A DNA stretch of 17,365 nt from positions 1 to 17,365 of the forward strand of contig CANQYH010000031.1 of NCBI GenBank assembly GCA_947628025.1, in the 5' to 3' direction. Each line of letters opens with the position of its first letter. Positions within the stretch are counted from its first letter, which is position 1. A program made the position numbers and the translations under genes. This document shows, in pieces, positions 5,806 to 14,199 of this stretch. The notes under the pieces were generated by a model. It was given only the letters and a program-made list of their open reading frames with translations. It was not told the DNA's origin and did not search any database. Origin of the DNA: an uncultured Lachnospiraceae bacterium. Its GTDB lineage: Bacteria > Bacillota > Clostridia > Lachnospirales > Lachnospiraceae.

Positions 5806-8800
5806 GATCTGCCACCTCCATTTCCGGCATCCAGCACGATCTCAGGCAGTTCCCGGGGAACTTCCGTAAACAGGGTCGTGCTGACCAGGCGTTCTCCCTC
5901 ATTGGTCTCGGCGTCGTCCACCCGGTACAGTTCCACCCGCACTTTCTCCGGCAGTACCTGCGGAATGTACTGCGGTTCGATATAATAGACCCATTTGCCG
6001 TCGCTGACTTCTCCCAGGAGGCCGTTGCCCTCCGGGACCGGCGCGAAAATGATCTGCTCCGCTCTGAGATCATCCTGATCCGTTCCGCCCACGAGCTTTC
6101 CGTTTTCATCCCATACCGTGACCACGTTAAACGCAGGATGGCCCGCGTATACGCCGGTAAAGATCAGGGAACCGGCCGGGATCAATACCTCGCCTTTCTC
6201 ATTCTTATAATCGGTCTGCAGCCTGCCGATGCCATCCGGCAGCAGCTCCACGTTGTCGCCGGTCTGACCCAGCAGAGACAGTTCGCTGACCGTCAGTTCC
6301 GCTCCGCCCTGCCCTTTCGCCACCAGGCGCACGTAGGAGGCGTCATAGGAGTAGAGATTCGTCGCATCGTGGAAATAGATTTTCTGCCGCCCGTCATTCA
6401 GCGTGAACCGGCTCTCTGCCGTCTTCACTTTCGTCCAGTCTCCCGCGCCGGTATTGCTGACGTAGATCTCAAACGCTTCGATGGCTTTGCCGGAGGAAAC
6501 CGCGTAGGTCAGGCCCGTGATCGTTTCCTCCTGATTCAGGCAGAGGATGATCTCCGGATCCGTACCCTTGGCCGTGCTTCCCGTAAACCCTGTAACCTCG
6601 CTGCCGTCAATCATCAGTTCCGTACCGGGTTGCTCCGTGGTATCCGGATGGTACTGGTCCGGATCCTCGAGACTGTCGTTCGTCATATTGGTGCGGACCT
6701 CCCACAGGCTCTTATCCAGGCTGCCGTCATGCTCCACTTTTACGGAACCGATCTCCGTCCGGACGGTGGGATTCAGCCACTGGTCGTAACCGACCGCCTC
6801 ATAGGTAAACGCGCGGTGATTGACCGTACCGATCACGTCCGTAAACTCCGCCGTCCCCGCCTGGGCGTAAGCATAGCCGACCGGACGCCGGACGATCTGG
6901 TCCTTGATCCTCTCATAGCGGAAGATCTCGTACATCCAGATGTCCTCTCCGCCGTCCGCGGACAGGGAAAGCGTCACCTGATTGCCGCCCGTCTGGTAGG
7001 ACACGCTGCCCTTTACAGCCGCGTTCTGCGCCAGATTCCGGTACGCGCCCTCCCGGAGCTGCTCCGCCCGGGTCCCGTCATTGGCGAACCAGATGCCCCT
7101 GGTCTCCTCGTCAAACTGCTCCGCGTAGAAAATGGTTCCCGCGTCCGGTTCCAGGCCCCATCTGCGGAAGAATTCCAGCAGGTTTTTCTGGGCCGCCGCC
7201 GTCGCCAGGCGCATCAGCTTATTATCGGTATCGGCCTTATCCAGAACCAGCTTATTGTATGTCCCGCCGGGCGCCGACGCCGGGTTCCTGGCGTAGGAAT
7301 CCGCCCTGGCAAAGAACAGATTGGCCAGCTGCTCCTCGTTCTTGTCAAAGGTCTTGTAATTGTATCCGCCCAGATCGTAAGCCAGATGCAGCTGCCAGTA
7401 CATGGCCAGCTGGACGAAGACGTTATTGGCCTTGCCTTTCACGCCGGAAGTCACCTTGGCGAACACATCGTCGTACTTGAACCGCACCGTTTCATTGTCG
7501 TCGTGCGCCTGGGCCAGCACCGAAAAGTAGTTGTTCGTCACCTCGGCCACGGCGTAAGCGCCCTCGTTGATCTCATGGCCGATCTCGTGGGCGATGCCCC
7601 AGCCGAAATAGCCGCCGCTTATATATTGCCCGCTCTCGGTCCTCGCTACCGGCACGCCGCCCATCATGCCGGCCAGCTCCGGCCATTCGATGCCGATATG
7701 TTTGCCGCCGGCGTACATAAACGCCCCCGCGAACATCCGCTGGTAGCGGATATTCAGACGTCCGATGGGCACGCGGTTATACACAGGCGCGTCGGGATCC
7801 TCGCTCAGTCCTTTATGCTGATAGAACAGATACACCATCTCGTCAAACGCTTTCATGGACTGATCCAGCTTTTCCGCCATCGCCTCGATGCTGCCGCCGC
7901 CCAGACCATTCAGCACCTGAGCCGCGGAAGTGGAGATCATGCCGTAGCGCGTCACAATGTCCGTCCCCTGATAGATGCAGTTCTTCGGATCCCATTCGTA
8001 GGCTTTATGGTCCTGCTTATGCTGCGATTCGGCCGCGTCGTTCTGGGCTTTCACCTCTTCCAGATACGCCGTGATCCGCGCCGTGCGCTCCTCCTGAGTC
8101 AGTTCGTCGGACAGATCCAGCGCCGCCGTCTTGTGCCCGCCGCTGACCCGGACGCCGTACTGCTCTTTTCCGGCTTCTCCGGTATATTCGATATACAGCT
8201 GGCCTCCGCGTTCCAGGTCCATGTCGTCCAGAGCCTCGACCGTGATCTCATTGGCTCCGGCTTTCAGGTAGCCCAGGGATTTGAACACCGCGGCGGAACT
8301 GCCGTGATACTGGGACAGTATCAGCTCCAGCCTGGTCGCGTCGCCGTCCCGGTGATCGGGGCCGCCTACGTAGACCGTCAGCGTCTCTCCCGCCAGAGCC
8401 GTCACGCCCAGCGGCTGATAGGTATTCAGTCCGCCCCGGAACGTGATATGGCTGTCGGAGCGGGTCGTATCTTTGGCGTCCACCAGCAGGATCTCCGCGT
8501 CCAGCCCGCCGTCACGGAGGATCTTCTCCGCGTTCTTCAGCTCCGCCTCCAGCTCAGTCCGCTTCGGATGATACTCTTGGCTGACCGGATCCACCGTATT
8601 CAGCCTCCTGCGCAGCGCGTCGATCTGCGCCTGGGTCACGCCCTCGCGCAGGCTGATATGGTACACATCCGCATACAGGTCCATGATCTCGTGTTCCAGC
8701 GGATCGTAATAATAGAATTTCATCTCCGCGACGCTGATGCGCCGGGCGCTCCCGTAGCTGTTGGTCAGCGCGAGCTGCACCCGCCTGGCCGTAAACGGTT

Positions 8801-11336
8801 CCTCGGTCTGGAACACATAGTAGGCTTTCTGGTTGCTGGTCTTGCGCCGCAATGTGGCCGGCAGGCTGTGTTTTTCTCCAGAGTCCGTCCAATAGTACAG
8901 CGTGGCCGCGGTCAGCGCGTAGGTCTGCTCGTAGTCCGGGATCACCACGATCGTATCCATCTCATATTCCCGGTCCAGCGTCACGATCGGGGCCTTGTCC
9001 TCTCCCGGATAGGAATAACCCGCGTCCCAGTCGCCGCGCACCCAGGCCGTGTTGTAATCCCCGTCCGCCACGTCAAAGGCATGGTCGCCGTCGCCACCGT
9101 AGGTTACCGCCTCCACATGGGCCGTCGCTTTCTGTCCCTTGACGACCGTATTGATCAGCTTGTAATTGGGCGTCTCCGGCGGACTCAGGCTGACGGTCCT
9201 GGATTTATAATGAAGCGACTGGGGTCCCTCGCCCAGGCGGTTGGTACCGGTCAGGTAGATCTCGTACTCTGTCTCGTTCTTGAGGCCTTTGAGCTCGTAC
9301 TGATTGGCGGCGATATCCGCGACTTTCTTAAATCCGCTCCCGGAATCGGCCACGGCCCGGTAATAGAGCGTGTACGTATCGGTGCTGTCCATCTTCTTCC
9401 AGGCGACGGTCATTTTCTCATAGCCGCCGGTCAGCACCAGGTTCTCCGGCGCGGGCGGCAGGCTCAGCGCCACCGGCTTTGCCTCCACGACCGCCGCTTT
9501 GCTCCTCCACATCCCGTTGACCGAACGGATCTCCACCCGGTAGGAATTGCCGTTGACCAGCTTGCCGCTGCCCAGGCTCTCGACTTTCAGCTCCGTCGTG
9601 TTCTGCACGTCATGGGTCTGGGACAGTTCCGCTCCGTCCTTATTGACGCCGGACACAGTGACTTCATAGCTGACCACATTCGGCATGTTCTTCCAGCTCA
9701 GAGAGAACGATGCGTCGCTGTTCTTCACGGCCACGCGCTCCGGGATGGACATCGGCGCTTCCGGGATCCGGTCCGCCATGTCATCATAAAACTCCACTCT
9801 CGAAATATCTGCCAGGCTGCCTCCGGAAAGGGTCTTCGTCACCTGGATCGAGATCTTTTTAACCGCTTTCTGGCCGCCCAGATCGATGACGACCGGCAGT
9901 CCCTGCAGCATCTCGCCGTCGTCGCCGGCCGCCAGCAGCGCGAACCGGGCCGCGATCGCGCGGACCAGACTCTTAACCTGGCCGTTTTCCACCAGGAACG
10001 TCCTCTCCGTCCCATCTTCCATCTGCACCGTGACCGTACCGTCCACGATGCTGCCGCCGGAACCGGGCTGCGGTTCGACCACAAAACCCTCCATCGTCTT
10101 CGGGGCCGCGAACTCCGCCGACACGGTCACAGGGTTGTCCTCGCTGATATTGCCCTGATTGGCCGGAGACAGTTCCAACGCCTTTTCCGGCGACGCGGTG
10201 CCGGCGAAGATCTGTTTTACCGTCGCGCCGTCGCCGCCGACCAGCGTCGTGCTGTCTTCCACACCCTCGATCTCATCCTCGCTGACATACAGCGTATGGA
10301 GCGTCTTCGCCTGCGCCGGAGCTTCCCGCACATCGTAATATCTGGCGAACGCGTCCATATCCAGCAGATCCACTTTCCCGTCGCCGTTCAGATCGGCCCG
10401 GACATACAGCGGGTCCGTATCCAGCGCCGTATCCGCCGACACGAAGCGCATCAGTTCCTGCCGGTCTTTCTCATCCAGCAGATCGTCGTCGTTGAGATCG
10501 CCCATGGGCAGCAGGCCGAACTTTCCCGCCATATCCGCGGAATACCCGTGCCTGGCAGGATCGTCGTTCATCAATAACAGGGTGTTTCTCCCCGCGCGGA
10601 TCTCTATGTCCGTCTGCTCATAAGGCAGGTACGAAGTTTCCGGCAGAGGTGCGTCCGCATCTCCCTCCATTTTGAGCGGGACCAACCGCAGATCGTACCG
10701 TCCCGGCGCGGCTGTAACCTGACACCCTGTTTGCACATATGTATCGCCGGAGGTTGCTTTCAGCTCCATCCGGTCGCTTTGACAGACCAGCGTCCTTTCC
10801 TCCGCGGAATCGCCTCTCAGATACAGCTCCGCCTGCCAATACGATGCCTGAGACGGAACCACGCCGTGGATCTCAATCTCTAAGATCCCCTCCGGATCCA
10901 GTTCCAAATTCCGCGCCGCCGTCATGAGGTTTGCCGTCAGCCAGCCCGGCTGCACCGCGTTGGAGGGAGTCGCAGGTCCCTCCTGCGATTCATCCAACGG
11001 CCCTGCCGGTTCCGGCTGCCGTTCGTCTTCCTCCGGCAATTTATTCGGGGAATCGGCTGTTCCCGGCCGCGGCTCGTCCTCCGGCGGCTGCGTGTCGGAG
11101 GGAGTCGCCGGTTCTGCCGGATAAACCGCATTGCCGGGCGTCGCCGTCTCTGTCTCTCCGTAATTTTCAAACTCATCGCCGATGCCCGTGCGCCTGTCCC
11201 CGCCGGTCCCGTCCTCCCGCTGAGGAGCCGACTGCGTTTCCTCCGCCGCTTCCACGCCGGGCAGAGAGGCCAGCGCGCCGGTCGGACCTTGCAGCGCCAT
11301 AAGAAACGCCATAAAAATCGCGGTCTTTCGTTTCAT
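5802..11336 (-). CDS. Large secreted M60 (enhancin-type) zinc metallopeptidase with dockerin, FN3 and galactose-binding-like modules
   Basis: An 1844-residue multidomain exoprotein. Order: signal peptide (about 1-30); Pro/Glu-rich linker with ATPGNAV and ATPSNAV (about 40-130); beta domain (140-255); dockerin (278-335) with two calcium loops, D280-N282-D284-D291 and D315-N317-D319-D326; discoidin-like domain (about 380-520); two FN3 domains (about 528-620, 626-718); F5/8-type domain (about 730-878); short helical segment; M60 accessory beta domain (about 955-1070); catalytic domain (about 1085-1430). The active site is HEIGH at 1250-1254, with third zinc ligand E1265 in EVTNN, matching the M60 pattern HExxH-x(8-28)-E. 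FN3-like and galactose-binding-like domains end the protein. M60 enzymes cleave glycoproteins such as mucins. AAGGAG lies six bases before the ATG. No wall anchor is visible; the coupled downstream gene may supply one. Confidence 0.93.
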   Translation of the reverse strand: MKRKTAIFMAFLMALQGPTGALASLPGVEAAEETQSAPQREDGTGGDRRTGIGDEFENYGETETATPGNAVYPAEPATPSDTQPPEDEPRPGTADSPNKLPEEDERQPEPAGPLDESQEGPATPSNAVQPGWLTANLMTAARNLELDPEGILEIEIHGVVPSQASYWQAELYLRGDSAEERTLVCQSDRMELKATSGDTYVQTGCQVTAAPGRYDLRLVPLKMEGDADAPLPETSYLPYEQTDIEIRAGRNTLLLMNDDPARHGYSADMAGKFGLLPMGDLNDDDLLDEKDRQELMRFVSADTALDTDPLYVRADLNGDGKVDLLDMDAFARYYDVREAPAQAKTLHTLYVSEDEIEGVEDSTTLVGGDGATVKQIFAGTASPEKALELSPANQGNISEDNPVTVSAEFAAPKTMEGFVVEPQPGSGGSIVDGTVTVQMEDGTERTFLVENGQVKSLVRAIAARFALLAAGDDGEMLQGLPVVIDLGGQKAVKKISIQVTKTLSGGSLADISRVEFYDDMADRIPEAPMSIPERVAVKNSDASFSLSWKNMPNVVSYEVTVSGVNKDGAELSQTHDVQNTTELKVESLGSGKLVNGNSYRVEIRSVNGMWRSKAAVVEAKPVALSLPPAPENLVLTGGYEKMTVAWKKMDSTDTYTLYYRAVADSGSGFKKVADIAANQYELKGLKNETEYEIYLTGTNRLGEGPQSLHYKSRTVSLSPPETPNYKLINTVVKGQKATAHVEAVTYGGDGDHAFDVADGDYNTAWVRGDWDAGYSYPGEDKAPIVTLDREYEMDTIVVIPDYEQTYALTAATLYYWTDSGEKHSLPATLRRKTSNQKAYYVFQTEEPFTARRVQLALTNSYGSARRISVAEMKFYYYDPLEHEIMDLYADVYHISLREGVTQAQIDALRRRLNTVDPVSQEYHPKRTELEAELKNAEKILRDGGLDAEILLVDAKDTTRSDSHITFRGGLNTYQPLGVTALAGETLTVYVGGPDHRDGDATRLELILSQYHGSSAAVFKSLGYLKAGANEITVEALDDMDLERGGQLYIEYTGEAGKEQYGVRVSGGHKTAALDLSDELTQEERTARITAYLEEVKAQNDAAESQHKQDHKAYEWDPKNCIYQGTDIVTRYGMISTSAAQVLNGLGGGSIEAMAEKLDQSMKAFDEMVYLFYQHKGLSEDPDAPVYNRVPIGRLNIRYQRMFAGAFMYAGGKHIGIEWPELAGMMGGVPVARTESGQYISGGYFGWGIAHEIGHEINEGAYAVAEVTNNYFSVLAQAHDDNETVRFKYDDVFAKVTSGVKGKANNVFVQLAMYWQLHLAYDLGGYNYKTFDKNEEQLANLFFARADSYARNPASAPGGTYNKLVLDKADTDNKLMRLATAAAQKNLLEFFRRWGLEPDAGTIFYAEQFDEETRGIWFANDGTRAEQLREGAYRNLAQNAAVKGSVSYQTGGNQVTLSLSADGGEDIWMYEIFRYERIKDQIVRRPVGYAYAQAGTAEFTDVIGTVNHRAFTYEAVGYDQWLNPTVRTEIGSVKVEHDGSLDKSLWEVRTNMTNDSLEDPDQYHPDTTEQPGTELMIDGSEVTGFTGSTAKGTDPEIILCLNQEETITGLTYAVSSGKAIEAFEIYVSNTGAGDWTKVKTAESRFTLNDGRQKIYFHDATNLYSYDASYVRLVAKGQGGAELTVSELSLLGQTGDNVELLPDGIGRLQTDYKNEKGEVLIPAGSLIFTGVYAGHPAFNVVTVWDENGKLVGGTDQDDLRAEQIIFAPVPEGNGLLGEVSDGKWVYYIEPQYIPQVLPEKVRVELYRVDDAETNEGERLVSTTLFTEVPRELPEIVLDAGNGGGRS

Positions 11337-11353
11337 ACGAATCTCCTTTTTGA

Positions 11354-11403
11354 TAACCTATTTTCGATATTTAACCTATTATAACATTTCCCATGTAACC
11401 TAT
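11354..11403 (-). repeat. Three direct ATAGGTTA repeats across the M60 promoter
   Basis: On the minus strand identical octamers ATAGGTTA occur at 11396-11403, 11372-11379 and 11354-11361, in the same orientation, 24 and 18 bases apart. The first lies just inside the -35, the second overlaps the -10 by two bases, the third is in the leader before the ribosome site. This placement suits repressor or response-regulator half-sites controlling the operon. The regulator is not identifiable here. Confidence 0.6.
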
Positions 11404-11406
11404 CAA
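11378..11406 (-). promoter_or_regulatory. Sigma-A promoter of the M60/cohesin-like operon
   Basis: On the minus strand TTGATA (11401-11406) and a perfect TATAAT (11378-11383) are separated by exactly 17 bases. Transcription should start near 11371, about 35 bases before the M60 start codon. It is one of the two best promoters in the window. Confidence 0.82.
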
Positions 11407-11493
11407 CCAATTTTTGCATATTTCCCATACTCTGACAAAAAGCGGCGCAGACGACGCAGACCATGCCGCAGAAACGCCGCGGCAGAAAACGTC

Positions 11494-11526
11494 AAAAGGC
11501 GGAAGCCAAGCTCGCTTCCGCCTTTT
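11494..11526 (-). terminator. Terminator after the CPBP-XpaC-TelA operon
   Basis: AAAAGGCGGAAGC (11494-11506) pairs perfectly over 13 bp with GCTTCCGCCTTTT (11514-11526) around a seven-base loop, with T's at the end of the stem in either direction. A smaller hairpin, CGGTCTT/AAGACCG (11567-11584), begins immediately after the telA stop codon and may protect the mRNA 3' end. Confidence 0.8.
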
Positions 11527-11584
11527 CCCGCTCCAAATTTTCTTCCGGACGGTCTCATTATAGATCCGGTCTTTTTCAAGACCG

Positions 11585-12754
11585 TCATTTCGCCCTGCTC
11601 ATATCCAGCAGCTTCTGCCGCAGCTCTCCCTCGATCCGCTTCAGCTCTTTCTCTGCCTCGCGGCGTTTCTGGCGGCCTTCCTCCTGGATCTTCATCACAT
11701 CGTCCAGCGTGGAGATCAGCGTCTGATTGGTGGTCTTCAGCGTCTCGATATCCACGATGCCGCGCTCCGACTCCCGGGCGGTCTCCACCGTGGCCAGCTT
11801 CAGCATCTCGGCGTTTTTCTTCAGCAGTTCGTTGGTGGTATCCGACACCTGCCTCTGTGCCCTGGCCGCTTCCGTAGAATGATTGAGGCCCACGGCGATC
11901 ACCATCTGCGTCTTCCAGAGCGGGATCGTATTGACCAGCGTGGACTGGATCTTCTCCGACATCACCGTATCGTTGTTCTGGACCAGCCGGATCTGCGGCG
12001 CCATCTGCAGGGAAACCATGCGGGTCAGCTCCAGGTCATGGAGTTTTTTATCGAAACGGTCGCACAGGTTCGACAGATCGGTAGCCGCCTGGGTATCCTC
12101 CGGCAGGCCGGTCTCTTCCGCTTTTTTCAGAGCCGCCGGCAGATCATTCTCCCGCACTTCGTTCAGTTTTTTCTTGCCGGCCAGGATATACATGGACAAC
12201 TCTTTCAGATACGTCAAGTTCATCTCATACATCCGGTCCATCATGGCTACGTCTTTCAGCAGCTGGACCTGATGGCCCTCCAGCATTTTCGAAACGCGGT
12301 TGACGTTGACCTCCGCTTTTTCATATTTTGCTTTTATGTTGGTCAGCTTATTGGTATTCTTTTTGAAGATGCCGAGAAATCCCTTTTCCTCCTCCTCGTC
12401 CATCCCTTTCAGCTCTCCCACCAGGTCCGTCAGCATCTGCCCGACTTCGCCCAGGTCTTTCGTCTTGATATGCTCTAAGGCCGTGTCGGAGAAATCCGCG
12501 ATCTTTTTCTGCGCCCCCGCGCCGTACTGGAGTACCAGGTTCGAATCGGTCAGATCGATCCGCTCCGCGAAATCCTCCACCATCTGCCTCTCCTTAGAAG
12601 TCAGAGACGCCATCATGTCCACGGTCTCCTGATCCGCGGCGGGCGGCTTGGGCGCTTCCACCGCCGGAGGCGCGGCGGCCTCCTCGCCGGGCAGCACCAG
12701 CTCCGGCATACCGATCTCCATTTTTTTCAGTTCTTCTTCAAAATCGTTTCCCAT
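11585..12754 (-). CDS. telA: TelA/YceH-family protein (toxic anion resistance family)
   Basis: A 389-residue cytoplasmic protein matching the TelA family in length and layout: an acidic Pro/Ala-rich N-terminus (about 1-40), then a long helical, coiled-coil-prone body (about 55-389) ending in a very charged helix. Recognisable stretches include LVNTIPLWKTQMVIAVGL (about 273-290) and the helix around SDTTNELLKKNAEML. The family was named for tellurite resistance; members are also linked to resistance to cell-envelope stress, and the molecular activity is not established. GGGAGG lies about eight bases before the ATG. It follows xpaC by 48 bases in the same direction, a common pairing in Firmicutes, and ends the operon with a strong terminator. 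Confidence 0.92.
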   Translation of the reverse strand: MGNDFEEELKKMEIGMPELVLPGEEAAAPPAVEAPKPPAADQETVDMMASLTSKERQMVEDFAERIDLTDSNLVLQYGAGAQKKIADFSDTALEHIKTKDLGEVGQMLTDLVGELKGMDEEEEKGFLGIFKKNTNKLTNIKAKYEKAEVNVNRVSKMLEGHQVQLLKDVAMMDRMYEMNLTYLKELSMYILAGKKKLNEVRENDLPAALKKAEETGLPEDTQAATDLSNLCDRFDKKLHDLELTRMVSLQMAPQIRLVQNNDTVMSEKIQSTLVNTIPLWKTQMVIAVGLNHSTEAARAQRQVSDTTNELLKKNAEMLKLATVETARESERGIVDIETLKTTNQTLISTLDDVMKIQEEGRQKRREAEKELKRIEGELRQKLLDMSRAK

Positions 12755-12802
12755 CTGCTTTCCCTCCCTACAGTTTATTGTCTGTTTCTCCCCGCCCAGG
12801 GG

Positions 12803-14170
12803 TTAACTCTCGTCCGCATCCGATTTTCCGTCCCACTGGAAGTCTTTCTCCGTCAATCCCTCCCGCGCCAGCATCGTCTGCAGCACGGAAGCGTCCGTCA
12901 TCACATCGAAAGCGGTATCCTCATACATATCGTCCAGGAGCTTTTCGAACGCGCCGTTGATCGTGTCCATCGTCGCCTCGATCTCCGCTTTCGCTTTTTT
13001 AATGTTGTCGCCCGGAAATTCTACCGCCGTAAATTCCTGGTACGCTTTCACCAGCTTCACGGTCGTGGGCAGGTAATATTCCATAAAACGCTCCAGTTCG
13101 TCCAGCTGATCCGGATATCTCCGAAGCGTCCCGAACAGTCTTTCCAGAATCTGATCCAGCCGCAGGAGCTTCTGCGTCATCTCACAGCCCTCCGGCAGCG
13201 CCTCTCTGAGATGGTCCAGACTCTCCATGTATTCCTCGCCGCGGGCTATGGCCTCGTCGACGGCCGCGTTTCCGGTGCTTCTGTCCGTCTGAGAACCGGT
13301 TCCGTCGCCGCCATCCCCGTTTTCATCCGGCATTTTTTCACCGTTTTCAAACGCGTCCACCCCGCCGGCTCCTTTCTCATAAGCCTGTCCCTCATGCCAC
13401 CGGGCCTCCGTCCTGTCTCTCTCCCGGCGCGCCTCTTCACGCCGTTTTTCCTCTTTTATGACCCGCTGTTCTTCCTGCTGCCGGCGGTACTGGCGGTAGG
13501 CTTCATCGTCCAGCATCAGGCAGGTCCCCTCGTCGTCCATCCGCGCTTCCGGCAGCATCCCGGCGATCAGGATCTTCTTCATATCTTTCTGCACGAACTG
13601 CTCGCTGCGCCCGCTGACCTGGCTCAGCCGCTTTATTTCACAGCGGGATTTTCCCAGACGCTTCATCTCCTCCACATATCTCTGGAGACGTTCGACCCGT
13701 CCGCAGCGCTGCTGTCCCAGGACCAGCAAAGCGGCCGAGGATACGGTCAGCGCTCCCAGAAAAGCGAACACCCCCCAGGCCCATCCGCCGTCCAAAGCGA
13801 TCAAGGCCACGAACAACGACGTCAGCGCAGATATACCGAAAATGACGCTGCCAACACCGCCGAACACGGACATCAGCGTCCCCGATATCTTTCCTTTCCA
13901 TTTGACGCGAATCCTGAGCGGCTTCGGCATATTGCTCCAGCGCCAGTCCGTCTGGATCTCCCGGCCATTCGCCTGCGTGTTCGCCGCCGCGTTCCAGCCG
14001 CCGGAGCTTGCCCGCGTGTTCGCCGCCGCGTTCCAGCGGTCAAACTGCTGCCGGGCCTCCGTCAGGGCGGAATCCACCGTATCCTTGATCGCCTGGTTCA
14101 GCGTATCAAACTCCGCCGAATCCAGCGCCCTGGAAACTTCTTTTCGGATCTTCTCCGCAATATCCTCCAC
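12803..14170 (-). CDS. xpaC: XpaC-like 5-bromo-4-chloroindolyl phosphate hydrolysis family protein
   Basis: A 455-residue membrane protein. Order: helical N-terminus (1-45); a short duplicated WNAAANT motif (about 46-65); two hydrophobic helices (about 96-127, 130-152); a region like a winged helix (about 160-205); a basic/acidic low-complexity linker (about 225-305); and a C-terminal helical domain (about 310-430) typical of the XpaC family. The name comes from a colour-substrate phenotype; the true role is unknown. Its constant neighbour TelA suggests joint envelope-stress function. GTG is the start, with AAAGGAG eight bases upstream; a nearby ATG (AGCGGTGGAGG) is out of frame. It begins 29 bases after the CPBP gene. 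A 24-base direct repeat (13975-13998, 14014-14037) encodes the duplicated motif. Confidence 0.88.
   Translation of the reverse strand: MEDIAEKIRKEVSRALDSAEFDTLNQAIKDTVDSALTEARQQFDRWNAAANTRASSGGWNAAANTQANGREIQTDWRWSNMPKPLRIRVKWKGKISGTLMSVFGGVGSVIFGISALTSLFVALIALDGGWAWGVFAFLGALTVSSAALLVLGQQRCGRVERLQRYVEEMKRLGKSRCEIKRLSQVSGRSEQFVQKDMKKILIAGMLPEARMDDEGTCLMLDDEAYRQYRRQQEEQRVIKEEKRREEARRERDRTEARWHEGQAYEKGAGGVDAFENGEKMPDENGDGGDGTGSQTDRSTGNAAVDEAIARGEEYMESLDHLREALPEGCEMTQKLLRLDQILERLFGTLRRYPDQLDELERFMEYYLPTTVKLVKAYQEFTAVEFPGDNIKKAKAEIEATMDTINGAFEKLLDDMYEDTAFDVMTDASVLQTMLAREGLTEKDFQWDGKSDADES
13975..14037. repeat. 24-bp direct repeat inside xpaC
   Basis: Two identical 24-base copies (13975-13998 and 14014-14037), 39 bases start to start, encode the duplicated WNAAANT motif near the N-terminus of the XpaC-like protein. 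The in-frame spacing points to a small coding duplication. Confidence 0.8.
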
Positions 14171-14199
14171 CGCTCATTCTCCTTTCTGACTGCGCCGCT

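Noticed and set aside
6138..10577. A very long open frame (1479 codons) on the plus strand opposite the M60 gene
   Set aside because: It is an exact antisense shadow of the M60 coding sequence. GC-rich codon usage suppresses stops on the other strand, the translation is rich in Arg/His/Gln/Leu without domain signatures, and no ribosome site or promoter supports it.
4513..11336. Sortase (LPXTG-type) anchoring of the M60 or cohesin-like protein
   Set aside because: Neither C-terminus has an LPXTG-like motif, hydrophobic segment or basic tail.
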